A stretch of 26,166 nucleotides of DNA from Prevotella sp. (GCA_020026195.1 JAHHQW010000035.1:1-26166), one strand, 5' to 3'; shown: positions 16,399 to 24,959, counted from the first letter of the stretch. Program-made: numbers and translations. The notes: generated by a model not told the origin, from the letters alone.

Positions 16399-16429
16399 CA
16401 TGCCATAAAGTTTTTGTTTTTATGGCATG
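16399..16429 (-). terminator. Hairpin downstream of ttcA, possible terminator
   Basis: A perfect 11-bp stem (16399-16409 with 16419-16429, core catgccataaa) with a 9-nt T-rich loop, 35 nt past the ttcA stop. On the minus strand no T run follows, so it may be a weak terminator or a 3' stabilising hairpin. The rest of the 16327-16464 spacer is AT-rich with nothing recognised. Confidence 0.4.
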
Positions 16430-16464
16430 TAACGATTTTCCAATTACAAGTAAAAAGATTTTAT

Positions 16465-17205
16465 TTATTCGTTTTTCTCTATCAGTTTGCCGGCTTTTTC
16501 AAGGGCATTCCACAGAGAGAAACGTATCTCAGGATTCTCTTCCTCAAGTTTGGCAAACAGTTCGGCAGCGACATTACGCTTCGTTTCCTTCTCGTAAGGA
16601 CAGAGCTTCACCTGCTTTTTATATTCCCTATACTGCGCGTAACGTGCAATGTCGGCCTCACGTACCATGCAGAGAGGACGAATTATAGTAAGCGGCATCT
16701 TACGCATTTCTAAGAGTACGGGCATTGTAGAAAACGAGCCCTGATAGAACTCGTTGAGTAATGTTGTATGTAAGATGTCATCCTGATGATGACCTAATGC
16801 TATCTTGTTGCATCCACGTTCCTGAGCCGTCTCAAAAACCATCTTACGTCGGTTCCATGAGCACAGAAAACACGGAGTCTTTTTATTTTCCGGACGTATT
16901 TCAAATCCTGTCGTACGAATATGCAGCGGTATGTTCAGTTCGGCACAGAACTGTTTAAGATATTCAGTGTCTGTTTCGTACTTAATATTTGTCATACGCA
17001 CATGTACCGCCTCGACATCAAACTGAGGACGTCTGATACGCGCACGTCTTGCCAGCATCTCAAGCAGGCACAACGAGTCTTTTCCACCTGAAACGGCAAC
17101 CATTATCCTGTCTCCGTCGTTTATCAGATGATAATCGACAAGACCCTTCTGGAACATTCTTATTATACGTTTTTCGTTTTTCTCGTCTTCAGACAGCAGC
17201 GGCAT
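16465..17205 (-). CDS. ttcA: TtcA-like tRNA 2-thiocytidine synthase
   Basis: A 246-residue cytoplasmic PP-loop ATPase. TtcA adenylates and thiolates cytidine 32 in some tRNAs using a [4Fe-4S] cluster. Seen here: PP-loop motif AVSGGKDSLCLLEML (37-51), the CxxC pair in PCFLCSWNRRK (C112, C115), LGHHQDDILHTTLL (137-150) and a third cysteine in LCPYEKETKRN (C202). This pattern of two plus one cysteines matches the TtcA cluster ligands, and there is no TilS C-terminal domain. It is shorter than E. coli TtcA (about 310 residues), as is common in this phylum. It lies 79 nt after serS, past a terminator, so it probably has its own promoter. Another member of the TtcA/TtuA/TilS superfamily is possible. 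Confidence 0.82.
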   Translation of the reverse strand: MPLLSEDEKNEKRIIRMFQKGLVDYHLINDGDRIMVAVSGGKDSLCLLEMLARRARIRRPQFDVEAVHVRMTNIKYETDTEYLKQFCAELNIPLHIRTTGFEIRPENKKTPCFLCSWNRRKMVFETAQERGCNKIALGHHQDDILHTTLLNEFYQGSFSTMPVLLEMRKMPLTIIRPLCMVREADIARYAQYREYKKQVKLCPYEKETKRNVAAELFAKLEEENPEIRFSLWNALEKAGKLIEKNE

Positions 17206-17213
17206 ATCTATTG

Positions 17214-17221
17214 CAAAAATA
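17214..17221 (-). promoter_or_regulatory. ttcA: Candidate -7 box for ttcA inside the serS terminator tail
   Basis: Minus-strand TATTTTTG matches TAnnTTTG and is formed by the T-rich tail of the serS terminator. It ends 8 nt before the ttcA ATG, so the message would be nearly leaderless. GTTTA near 17241-17245 is the only -33 candidate and is weak. Confidence 0.4.
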
Positions 17222-17223
17222 AA

Positions 17224-17260
17224 AACCGCACAGCCCCGTGTAAACAGGAGGAGTACGGTT
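17224..17260 (-). terminator. Intrinsic terminator of serS
   Basis: Outer arms aaccgcac (17224-17231) and gtacggtt (17253-17260) pair with one mismatch. On the minus strand the stem is followed by TTTTTATTTTT. It begins about 25 nt after the serS stop at 17285. Confidence 0.65.
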
Positions 17261-17284
17261 CTTTATTACTTAGTTATTAATATA

Positions 17285-18574
17285 TTAGAAATTATTATTG
17301 TCTATCATGTCAAAGCCACAGTACGGAACAAGACACTTCGGAACACGGATTCCCTCAGGTGTCTGGTTATTCTCAAGAATAGCTGCAACTATACGCGGAA
17401 GAGCAAGAGCCGAACCGTTAAGAGTATGACAGAGTTCTGTCTTCTTTGTATCTGCACGGCGATAACGACACATCAGACGGTTTGCCTGATAAGCCTCGAA
17501 GTTAGATACTGAAGAAACCTCAAGCCAGCGCTTCTGTGCACCGCTCCATACCTCAAAGTCATAGCATATAGCTGAAGTGAAACTCATGTCACCGCCACAG
17601 AGACGGAGAATGTGGTACGGGAGTTCAAGTTTCTTAAGAAGTCCCTCTACATGATCGAGCATTTCATCAAGAGACTGATATGAATGTTCAGGAGTATCGA
17701 TACGTACAATCTCAACCTTATCGAACTGATGCAGACGGTTCAGTCCGCGAACGTCCTTACCATAAGAACCTGCTTCACGACGGAAACAAGCTGAATAAGC
17801 ACAGCGCTTGATAGGAAGATCCTGTTCTTCGAGAATTACGTCACGGAACATGTTAGTAACAGGAACTTCTGCTGTAGGAATCAGATATAAGTTATCTTCA
17901 TTACAGTGATACATCTGTCCTTCCTTATCGGGCAGCTGACCGGTACCGTAACCAGAAGCCTCGTTTACTACGAACGGGGGCTGAACCTCAAGATATCCGC
18001 TCTTACGTGCTTCCTCAAGGAAGAAAGCCTCAAGAGCTCTCTGAAGGCGTGCCATCTTACCTATGTACATAGGGAATCCAGAACCAGTAACCTTTACACC
18101 TGTTTCGAAATCAATGAGTCCGAACTTCTCGCAGAGATCCCAGTGACACATAGCATCATCACCGAGCTGCGGCATCACACCACCCTCTTTTACTACGACA
18201 TTGTCATCAGCATTAAGACCTTCGGGAACATCATCGTTAGGAATGTTAGGAATTGTATAGAGAACGTTGCGCATATCAGCCTGAGCCTGTTCCATGCGTG
18301 CCTGAAGTTCCTTGTTCGTTTCCTTCATTTCTGCAACGCTCTTCTTTATATTTTCAGCCTCGTCCTTCTTACCTTCCTTCATCAGTTTTCCAATCTGAGA
18401 CGAGAGTTTCTTTGATTCCTGTAAGTTTTTATCCAACTGCTGCTGGCTCTCGCGACGAATCTTATCGAAGTCGAGTACCTTCTGAACAGCTTCTTCTGCA
18501 CCCTTGAAGTGCTTCTTGTTCAAACCTTTTATAACCTTTTCGGTTTCCTCAGTGATTTGTTTGAGTGTAAGCAT
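17285..18574 (-). CDS. serS: Seryl-tRNA synthetase
   Basis: A 429-residue class II synthetase that charges tRNA-Ser (and tRNA-Sec where present) with serine. It has the N-terminal antiparallel coiled-coil arm (about 25-102, rich in K/E/Q heptads) that grips the tRNA variable arm; LIPTAEVPVTN (231-241), with the serine-binding TAE; motif 2 CFRREAGSYGKDVRGLNRLHQF (263-284 region); SSVSNFEAYQANR (354-366); and motif 3 NGSALALPRIVAAILENNQ (386-404) with its ATP-binding arginine R394. The length is typical (about 425-430). It has a strong promoter of its own about 40 nt upstream and a terminator downstream. Confidence 0.98.
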   Translation of the reverse strand: MLTLKQITEETEKVIKGLNKKHFKGAEEAVQKVLDFDKIRRESQQQLDKNLQESKKLSSQIGKLMKEGKKDEAENIKKSVAEMKETNKELQARMEQAQADMRNVLYTIPNIPNDDVPEGLNADDNVVVKEGGVMPQLGDDAMCHWDLCEKFGLIDFETGVKVTGSGFPMYIGKMARLQRALEAFFLEEARKSGYLEVQPPFVVNEASGYGTGQLPDKEGQMYHCNEDNLYLIPTAEVPVTNMFRDVILEEQDLPIKRCAYSACFRREAGSYGKDVRGLNRLHQFDKVEIVRIDTPEHSYQSLDEMLDHVEGLLKKLELPYHILRLCGGDMSFTSAICYDFEVWSGAQKRWLEVSSVSNFEAYQANRLMCRYRRADTKKTELCHTLNGSALALPRIVAAILENNQTPEGIRVPKCLVPYCGFDMIDNNNF

Positions 18575-18613
18575 GTTATTTTGTATTAATTTACTTTCTA
18601 CTGATTATAAATG

Positions 18614-18644
18614 CAAATATACAATTTTTTAGGCGACCGACAAA
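18614..18644 (-). promoter_or_regulatory. serS: Strong Bacteroidota-type promoter for serS
   Basis: On the minus strand TTTG (18644-18641), a 19-nt spacer, then TATATTTG (18621-18614): a full match to the phylum consensus. The leader before the ATG at 18574 is about 33 nt. Confidence 0.8.
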
Positions 18645-18834
18645 TTTTTTGTTTAAAAACATAAACAGAGGCTTTTCTTACATTTATATTTTTTCTTTTA
18701 AATATGTACCATTAAGCATACGTATAGCGAAATACATCTTTATATAAGGGATTTAAGTTTATATATGCATAAACTAACAAAAAAGTAATCTATATCATGA
18801 AAAACAGATGTTTTGACAAAAAAATATTATTCAT
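18645..18834. other. Divergent spacer between serS and glycogen genes
   Basis: This is AT-rich sequence between two good divergent promoters. It contains a short 6-bp inverted repeat gtttat/ataaac (18757-18774) and nothing else that I recognise: no ORF, no RNA gene. Confidence 0.5.
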
Positions 18835-18866
18835 TTTGGGCAAATTTTGTTTTTATACTAATTTTG
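18835..18866 (+). promoter_or_regulatory. Strong Bacteroidota-type promoter for the glycogen synthase-phosphorylase unit
   Basis: TTTG (18835-18838), exactly 20 nt, then TAATTTTG (18859-18866): a full match to TTTG-N19/21-TAnnTTTG. The leader to the ATG at 18893 is about 20 nt. Confidence 0.8.
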
Positions 18867-18892
18867 TAAACAGCAAATATAAACAAATCTGA

Positions 18893-20560
18893 ATGGTAAA
18901 AAATAAAATGTTTCCCGACTTTATCTTAGAATCAAGCTGGGAAGTATGTAATAAAGTAGGAGGAATATACACCGTATTGTCAACCCGTGCAAAGACATTA
19001 CAGTCTGAACTTGGGGACAATATCTTATATATAGGTCCCGAATGCCGTGAGGATAAATCGGCTCCTTTCTTTACAGAAGATGATACACTTTTCGATTCAT
19101 GGTGTGCAGAAGCCGTAAAAGATGGGCTTAAAGTCCGTACCGGAAGATGGAACATTCCGGGCAGTCCTGCTGCCGTACTGGTGGACTTCAAAGGATACTT
19201 CGAGCATAAGAACGAGATATACACAGAAATGTGGAACGACTTCGGCGTAGACAGTCTGCATGCATACGGCGATTACGACGAGGCTTCAATGTTCTCTTAT
19301 GCCGCCGCACTTGTAGTGGAGCATTTCTATAACACACGTCTCGGTTCAAAGAAGAACGTTGTCTATCACTGTAACGAATGGATGACGGCATTAGGCATGA
19401 TGTACGTTAAGAAACATGTACCTGCCATAGCCACCATATTTACTACACACGCCACAAGCATCGGACGCAGCATTGCCGGCAACAACAAACCTCTGTACGA
19501 CTATATGGAGGGTTACAACGGCGACCAGATGGCATCTGAACTTAATATGGAGAGCAAGCATTCTGTCGAGAAGCAGGCTGCACACAATGCCGACTGTTTT
19601 ACAACCGTGAGCGACATTACCGCACGCGAATGCAGACAGCTGCTCGACAAGAACCCCAACGTAGTTCTTCCCAACGGCTTTGAAGACTCGTTCGTTCCCG
19701 AAAGTGACGGACAGCACAAAGAGATACGCAGCAAAGCCCGCAAAACGCTGTTCAGAATTGCAAACGCACTTACTGGTCATAAGTTTGATGACAACACCAT
19801 CGTCGTATCTACAAGCGGACGTTACGAATTCAGAAACAAAGGAATTGATATGTTCCTCGACTCTGTAATGCGTCTGCGCAACACAGACAAACTCAACAAA
19901 GATGTTCTTGCCCTTGTGCAGGTTCCTGCATGGCAGAAGGGAATAAGAGACGACCTTAAGAAGCGTCTCGAAACAGATACCGAATACGACACTCCACTGT
20001 TCATGCCAGAAGTAACCCATGAACTCTGCGACCCGATAAACGACCGCGTAATGGGAATGCTGCGTTACAACGACATGCACAACACTCCCGATGGAAAGGT
20101 ATCGGTGATGTTCGTACCCTGTTATCTTGACGGTAACGACGGATTGTTCAACATCCCCTACTACGACCTCATCAACGGATGCGACCTGTGCATATATCCT
20201 TCTTATTACGAGCCGTGGGGATATACACCGCTTGAGGCAATAGCTTTCGGCGTTCCCTGCATCACCACCACGCTGGCAGGATTCGGACTGTGGGTTATGA
20301 AATCGGTTGAGAAGAACTGTCTCATAAGAAGCGGTGTCAAGGTGATAGAACGTACCGATGGCAACTATAACGAAGCTGCCGACAAGATAAGAGACATCAT
20401 ACTGAAATACTCTACCTTGTCAGAAGCCGACCGTACCGAAGTGGGCAGAAGAGCCATGACTCTGTCGAAGAAAGCACTTTGGAAAGAGTTCATTACTTAC
20501 TATAATGAAGCTTATTCAGTGGCACTTACAAAACGAAATGAAAGAAATTATAACGTGTAA
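18893..20560 (+). CDS. Glycogen synthase, GT3 (eukaryotic-like) family
   Basis: A 555-residue cytoplasmic glycosyltransferase that extends alpha-1,4-glucan chains from a nucleotide-glucose. It is GT3, the fungal/animal glycogen synthase family, not the usual bacterial GT5 GlgA. The N-terminus reads SSWEVCNKVGGIYTVLSTRA (14-33), where the KVGGIYTV loop is the GT3 signature. Also seen: YHCNEWMTALG, the FTTHATSIGRSIAG stretch, and the retaining-GT E-x7-E in YYEPWGYTPLEAIAFG (E440, E448), followed by VPCITTTLAGFG. It is shorter than eukaryotic GYS (about 700) because the regulatory phosphorylation tails are missing, as expected in bacteria. UDP-glucose is the usual donor of GT3, but ADP-glucose use cannot be excluded. 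The phosphorylase gene follows after 21 nt. Confidence 0.92.
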   Translation: MVKNKMFPDFILESSWEVCNKVGGIYTVLSTRAKTLQSELGDNILYIGPECREDKSAPFFTEDDTLFDSWCAEAVKDGLKVRTGRWNIPGSPAAVLVDFKGYFEHKNEIYTEMWNDFGVDSLHAYGDYDEASMFSYAAALVVEHFYNTRLGSKKNVVYHCNEWMTALGMMYVKKHVPAIATIFTTHATSIGRSIAGNNKPLYDYMEGYNGDQMASELNMESKHSVEKQAAHNADCFTTVSDITARECRQLLDKNPNVVLPNGFEDSFVPESDGQHKEIRSKARKTLFRIANALTGHKFDDNTIVVSTSGRYEFRNKGIDMFLDSVMRLRNTDKLNKDVLALVQVPAWQKGIRDDLKKRLETDTEYDTPLFMPEVTHELCDPINDRVMGMLRYNDMHNTPDGKVSVMFVPCYLDGNDGLFNIPYYDLINGCDLCIYPSYYEPWGYTPLEAIAFGVPCITTTLAGFGLWVMKSVEKNCLIRSGVKVIERTDGNYNEAADKIRDIILKYSTLSEADRTEVGRRAMTLSKKALWKEFITYYNEAYSVALTKRNERNYNV

Positions 20561-20581
20561 AATACTTTATATTTAAACAAG

Positions 20582-23137
20582 ATGAAAATTAAAGCAGATT
20601 ACGCCAACGCTCCGAGATGGAAAGAGCTTATGGTAAAATCAAACCTTCCTAAAGAGTTGGAATGCCTTATGAAAGTTGCTCACAACATGTGGTGGGCATG
20701 GAACTACGAGGCAAGAGATCTCTGGAGAAGTCTTGATGAAGAATTGTATGAAGAAGTTGAACACAACCCCGTAGTGCTGTTAGAGCGTCTTACAGCAGAG
20801 AGAAAACAGGAAATTATTGCCGACAAGGAAATAATGAAGCAGGTAAAGAATGTCTGCAAGATGTTCAACGATTACATGAACGTAAAACCCGATACGACAC
20901 GTCCTTCTGTGGCTTATTTCAGCATGGAGTACGGTATCAACCAGGTTTTGAAAATATATTCTGGCGGTCTCGGTATGCTTGCCGGCGACTACCTCAAGGA
21001 AGCATCAGACAGCAACGTAAACCTCTGTGCCGTTGGTTTCCTTTACAGATACGGCTACTTCAAGCAGTCACTGAGCATGGACGGTCAGCAGATTGCTAAG
21101 TACGAGGCTCAGAACTTCAACTCACTGCCTATCGAACGTGTGCTCGACGAGAACGGTCAGCCGCTTGTTATCAGTGTTCCTTTCGTAAACTATCAGGTTC
21201 ACGCTTATGTATGGAGAGTAAACGTAGGACGTATTCCTCTTTACCTTCTCGATACAGACAACGACATGAACTCTGAATACGATAAGCCTATCACACACAA
21301 GCTCTATGGTGGCGACAACGAGAACCGTCTGAAGCAGGAAATCCTCCTCGGTATCGGCGGTGTGCTCACACTTAAGCGCTTAGGCATCAAGAAGACACTC
21401 TACCACTGTAACGAAGGTCACGCAGCTCTCTGCAACCTGCAGCGTCTCTGCGACTATGTTGAAGAAGGTCTGACATTCAACGAAGCAATGGAACTTGTCC
21501 GTGCTTCATCACTCTATACCGTACATACTCCTGTTCCCGCAGGTCACGACTACTTCGAGGAGCCTCTCTTCGGCAAGTACATGCACCTCTATCCCGAACG
21601 CTTAGGCATTTCATGGGACGAATTCATCGGCATGGGTCGTCAGAATCCTGAGGACCACGGCGAGAAGTTCTGTATGTCTATCTTCGCATGCAACACATGT
21701 CAGGAAGTAAACGGTGTTAGTAAGCTGCACGGAAAGGTCAGCAAGAAGATGTTCGCACCTATCTGGAGCGGATATTATCCCGAAGAGAACCATGTGGACT
21801 ACGTAACAAACGGTGTTCACTTCCCCACATGGACAGCTACAGAATGGCGCAAGCTCTATGCTAAGTACTTCGACAAGTCGTTCATGAGCGACCAGAGCAA
21901 CGAGAAGATCTGGCAGGCCATATACAATGTTCCCGATGAGGAAATCTGGTCTACTCACTTTGCACTGAAGCAGAAACTTGTTAAGTACATTCGTGACAAG
22001 TTCCGTGAGACATGGCTCAAGAACCAGGGCGATCCTTCACGTGTGGTATCACTGCTTGAGAAGATTAACCCCAATGCACTCATCGTTGGTTTCTGCCGTC
22101 GTTTCGCAACATACAAGCGTGCACATCTTCTGTTCACAGACCTCGACCGTCTGTCTAAGATCGTTAACGATCCCGAACATCCCGTACAGTTCCTCTTCTC
22201 AGGAAAGGCTCACCCCGCTGACGGTGCAGGACAGGGACTCATCAAGAAGATTTACGAGATAAGCCAGCGTCCTGAGTTCCTCGGTAAGATTATCTTCCTC
22301 GAGGACTATGACATGCAGCTTGCACGTCGTCTTGTCTCTGGTGTTGATGTATGGATGAACACTCCTACACGTCCTCTCGAAGCTTCTGGTACATCAGGCG
22401 AGAAGTGTGAGATGAACGGTGTAGTAAACCTCTCTGTACTCGACGGATGGTGGCTCGAAGGTTACCGCGAGGGTGCAGGATGGGCTCTTACAGAAAAGCG
22501 TACTTACCAGAACCAGTGTCATCAGGATCAGCTTGATGCTGCTACAATCTACAGTCTGCTCGAAAACGAAATCATTCCTATGTACTACAACAAGAATGAG
22601 AAGGGTTACAGCGAGGACTGGATAAAGGTTATCAAGAACTCTATCGCTAAGATTGCTCCGCACTACACTATGAAGCGTATGCTCGACGATTACTATGATA
22701 AGTTCTACAACAAGGAGGCTGCACGTTTCGAGGAACTCGCTGCCAACAATAACCAGAAGGCAAAGGATATTGCAGGCTGGAAGGAGACTGTAGCTCAGCG
22801 CTGGGATTCTATCAGAGTAGTATCTGACGAGACTTCTTCTCTTGAGACTTCTACAGAGGCTGACCACACTTACGAACTGAAGTACGTAATCGACGAACAG
22901 GGTCTGTACGATGCTGTAGGTCTGGAACTTGTTGTACTGCATACTGACAAGAATGGTGAAGATCATGTTTACAAGGTTCTCCCGTTCGAGAATGTATGTC
23001 ACGAAGGCAACAACTATACATTCGTTCTCAACTACAAGCCTGTAGACGCTGGTGCTTACAAGTGCTGCGTACGTATGTATCCTAAGAATGCAGAACTGCC
23101 CCATCGTCAGGACTTCTGCTACCTCAAGTGGTTGTAA
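20582..23137 (+). CDS. glgP: Alpha-glucan (glycogen) phosphorylase
   Basis: An 851-residue PLP-dependent GT35 enzyme that releases glucose-1-phosphate from glycogen or maltodextrin. It belongs to the divergent alpha-glucan phosphorylase type with an N-terminal DUF3417-like domain (VAHNMWWAWNYEARDLW, 32-48), not the GlgP/MalP type of E. coli. Also seen: VAYFSMEYGINQVLKIYSGG (about 109-128), GDYLKEASD, FCRRFATYKRA, and the PLP site in EASGTSGEKCEMNGVVNLS, whose lysine is K608, then LDGWWLEGY. The last 90 residues (from about 762) form an extra beta-rich domain seen in the longer members. It shares a transcript with glycogen synthase. Lysine codons are mostly AAA in the first about 125 residues and nearly all AAG afterwards. 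Confidence 0.93.
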   Translation: MKIKADYANAPRWKELMVKSNLPKELECLMKVAHNMWWAWNYEARDLWRSLDEELYEEVEHNPVVLLERLTAERKQEIIADKEIMKQVKNVCKMFNDYMNVKPDTTRPSVAYFSMEYGINQVLKIYSGGLGMLAGDYLKEASDSNVNLCAVGFLYRYGYFKQSLSMDGQQIAKYEAQNFNSLPIERVLDENGQPLVISVPFVNYQVHAYVWRVNVGRIPLYLLDTDNDMNSEYDKPITHKLYGGDNENRLKQEILLGIGGVLTLKRLGIKKTLYHCNEGHAALCNLQRLCDYVEEGLTFNEAMELVRASSLYTVHTPVPAGHDYFEEPLFGKYMHLYPERLGISWDEFIGMGRQNPEDHGEKFCMSIFACNTCQEVNGVSKLHGKVSKKMFAPIWSGYYPEENHVDYVTNGVHFPTWTATEWRKLYAKYFDKSFMSDQSNEKIWQAIYNVPDEEIWSTHFALKQKLVKYIRDKFRETWLKNQGDPSRVVSLLEKINPNALIVGFCRRFATYKRAHLLFTDLDRLSKIVNDPEHPVQFLFSGKAHPADGAGQGLIKKIYEISQRPEFLGKIIFLEDYDMQLARRLVSGVDVWMNTPTRPLEASGTSGEKCEMNGVVNLSVLDGWWLEGYREGAGWALTEKRTYQNQCHQDQLDAATIYSLLENEIIPMYYNKNEKGYSEDWIKVIKNSIAKIAPHYTMKRMLDDYYDKFYNKEAARFEELAANNNQKAKDIAGWKETVAQRWDSIRVVSDETSSLETSTEADHTYELKYVIDEQGLYDAVGLELVVLHTDKNGEDHVYKVLPFENVCHEGNNYTFVLNYKPVDAGAYKCCVRMYPKNAELPHRQDFCYLKWL

Positions 23138-23165
23138 GATAACACTTAAAAATTCGCAATAGACC

Positions 23166-23206
23166 AGCCGGCCTGTTCACCTCTGATGGTGGCAGACCGG
23201 CTTTTT
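23166..23206 (+). terminator. Intrinsic terminator of the glycogen unit
   Basis: A long hairpin: agccgg (23166-23171) pairs with ccggct (23197-23202), continuing inward as ctg/cag and cacc/ggtg with small mismatches. It is followed by TTTTTGTTTT and lies 28 nt after the phosphorylase stop. Confidence 0.9.
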
Positions 23207-23388
23207 GTTTTCCTTATGCCGTCTGTCGAACTGTAGTGTACTGAAATAAAACGTAACATTCCACATTCTTTGTATTTCCTCTAATCATTCCCCCAACATT
23301 CCTTTAATTCATACTGACGAAACATCAAAGAGAGTGTGTTGTTTGCAACAAACTGGCATGAAGAGTCCTTGTTTTTACTTTATTTTTT
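23207..23388. other. Intergenic spacer upstream of alkaline phosphatase
   Basis: No ORF or RNA gene is seen. The one structural item is a small inverted repeat, ttgtt-tgc-aacaa (23339-23351), about 40 nt upstream of the -7 box. This could be an operator but is short. Confidence 0.4.
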
Positions 23389-23396
23389 TATCTTTG
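23389..23396 (+). promoter_or_regulatory. Candidate -7 box for alkaline phosphatase
   Basis: TATCTTTG matches TAnnTTTG. TTG at 23369-23371 is 17 nt upstream, shorter than the usual 19-21, so the -33 is doubtful. The leader is about 35 nt. Confidence 0.5.
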
Positions 23397-23438
23397 CGTT
23401 TATAACACAGACGGATATATTAAAAAACAAAAGATAAG

Positions 23439-24857
23439 ATGAAGAGATTTTCTTTTATGCTGGCTTTCTTGATGCTGGCAATCAGTTACGGCTTTGCGCA
23501 GAAGGCAAAGTATGTATTCTATTTTATCGGTGACGGTATGGGTGTCAATCAGATAGAAGGTGCCGAACTCTATCAGGCTGAACTTCAGGGCAGAATTGGT
23601 ATAGAACCTCTGCTGTTCACTCAGTTCCCCTACTTCACCGTTGCCACAAGTTATTCGGCTACCAACGGTGTTACCGACTCTGCTGCCTCGGGTACTGCTC
23701 TGGCTACGGGCAACAAGAGTAAGAACGGTACTCTGGGTATGCTGAAGGATCACAAGACTAACGTAAACAGTATTGCGGTATGGGCTAAAGAGGCCGGACA
23801 CCGCGTGGGCATTGCCACAAGTGTTTCAGTGGATCATGCCACACCGGCTTCGTTCTATGCTCATGTTCCTTACAGAAAGATGTACTATGAGATTGGCAAG
23901 GACCTGTACAAGACTGGTTTTGACTTCTATGCCGGTTCTGACTTTAAGATTCCTGTTGATGAAAAGAATCCTAAATCGGAATGTCTTTACGACATGGCTG
24001 GAAAGAACGGATATACTATCGCCCGCGGTTACGAGGACTATCTGAAGAAGAGCAAGAAGGCTGACAAGATGATTCTGTTGCAGACTGAAGAGGCTTCTAA
24101 GATTGACCGTTCGTGCATTCCTTATGCCATCGACCGCAAGGAAGGTGACTTAACTCTGGAACAGATTACTAAGTCGGCCATTGACTTTATGTCTAAGGAC
24201 CTTGATAAGGGTTTCTTCCTTATGATTGAGGGCGGTAAGATAGACTGGGCCTGTCATGCTAACGACGCTGCCACAGCTTTCCACGAGATTGAGGACTTTG
24301 ACAACTCCATCAAGATTGCTTATGATTTCTACAAACAGCATCCCGACGAGACTCTTATCGTGATAACTGCCGACCACGAGACTGGCGGTTTTGTTCTTGG
24401 TACCGGAAAGTATGAGCTTAACCTGAAGGTATTAAAGAACCAGAAGGTCAGCGAGACAGAATTTACACGTATCTTAAGAGACCTGCGCACTAAGTACAAT
24501 AACAACGTTTCATGGGATGTCGTTAAGAATGCTCTTACAGAGAACTTTGGTTTCTGGAAGACTGTAGAACTTACAGACGAAGAGACTGCTCGTCTGGAGG
24601 ATATTTACAAGAAGAGTTTCAAGAGCGGCAGCGTGGACATGGAGAAGAATCTTTATGCAAGAAACGAACCTATCTCTTCTGAGGCTAAACGTATAATGTC
24701 TGAGAAGGCTCTCATAGGATGGACAAGCGGCGGACACTCTGCCGGTTTCATTCCCGTCTGTGCGATAGGTGCAGGCGCAGAGGCTTTCAGCGCACGTACC
24801 GACAATGCCGAAATTCCTATGAAGATTGCTGAAGCTGCCGGATATAAGCAGAAGTAA
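23439..24857 (+). CDS. Exported alkaline phosphatase
   Basis: A 472-residue phosphomonoesterase of the alkaline phosphatase superfamily (PhoA-type fold), with a signal peptide (MKRFSFMLAFLMLAISYGFAQ) placing it in the periplasm or at the surface. Metal and catalytic sites are visible: FIGDGMG (29-35, D32), the nucleophile serine in GVTDSAASGTALATGN (S81), SVDHATPA (130-137), MIEGGKIDWACHAND (262-276), ITADHETGG (309-317; D312, H313) and TSGGHSAG near residue 435 for the last zinc-ligand histidine. The length agrees with the 450-500 usual for Bacteroidota members. It is monocistronic, with its own promoter and a strong terminator. The physiological role is probably phosphate release from organic phosphates. 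I see no recognisable Pho box, but the site is not well defined in this phylum. Confidence 0.93.
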   Translation: MKRFSFMLAFLMLAISYGFAQKAKYVFYFIGDGMGVNQIEGAELYQAELQGRIGIEPLLFTQFPYFTVATSYSATNGVTDSAASGTALATGNKSKNGTLGMLKDHKTNVNSIAVWAKEAGHRVGIATSVSVDHATPASFYAHVPYRKMYYEIGKDLYKTGFDFYAGSDFKIPVDEKNPKSECLYDMAGKNGYTIARGYEDYLKKSKKADKMILLQTEEASKIDRSCIPYAIDRKEGDLTLEQITKSAIDFMSKDLDKGFFLMIEGGKIDWACHANDAATAFHEIEDFDNSIKIAYDFYKQHPDETLIVITADHETGGFVLGTGKYELNLKVLKNQKVSETEFTRILRDLRTKYNNNVSWDVVKNALTENFGFWKTVELTDEETARLEDIYKKSFKSGSVDMEKNLYARNEPISSEAKRIMSEKALIGWTSGGHSAGFIPVCAIGAGAEAFSARTDNAEIPMKIAEAAGYKQK

Positions 24858-24893
24858 GCATAAACATAAATAAGATATATCATTCGCATCATA

Positions 24894-24935
24894 AAACCTC
24901 AGCCGGATTAAGAATCGGCTGAGGTTTTTCTTTGT
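24894..24935 (+). terminator. Intrinsic terminator of alkaline phosphatase
   Basis: A 12-bp stem aaacctcagccg (24894-24905) with cggctgaggttt (24916-24927), then TTTTTCTTT. It begins 36 nt after the stop codon. Confidence 0.92.
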
Positions 24936-24951
24936 CCTTAGTAAGCATACG

Positions 24952-24959
24952 TATGTTTG
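24952..24959 (+). promoter_or_regulatory. Candidate -7 box of an orphan transcription unit
   Basis: TATGTTTG matches TAnnTTTG directly after the alkaline phosphatase terminator. Possible -33 elements are TTTC at 24927-24930 (21 nt) or TTTG at 24931-24934 (17 nt); neither is ideal. It faces an ORF-free region that ends in a terminator. Confidence 0.4.

Noticed and set aside
19391..20080. 229-codon open frame antisense to glycogen synthase
   Set aside because: Low-complexity V/C/H/F composition typical of antisense frames; no supporting signal.
22394..23104. 236-codon open frame antisense to the phosphorylase gene
   Set aside because: It follows from the strong AAG/TTC/AAC codon bias of the sense gene; no domain, promoter or terminator of its own.
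23337..23351. Small inverted repeat tgttg-tttg-caaca / ttgtt-tgc-aacaa upstream of alkaline phosphatase, considered as a Pho-type operator
   Set aside because: Arms are only 5 bp, and no established Bacteroidota phosphate box matches it to my knowledge. Kept only as a note.
18713..24954. 13-nt word taagcatacgtat present in two intergenic regions (18713-18725 and 24942-24954)
   Set aside because: Several repeated 13-mers are expected by chance in 26 kb, and the word is an AT-rich partial palindrome. A genome-wide count would be needed before calling it a repeat family.
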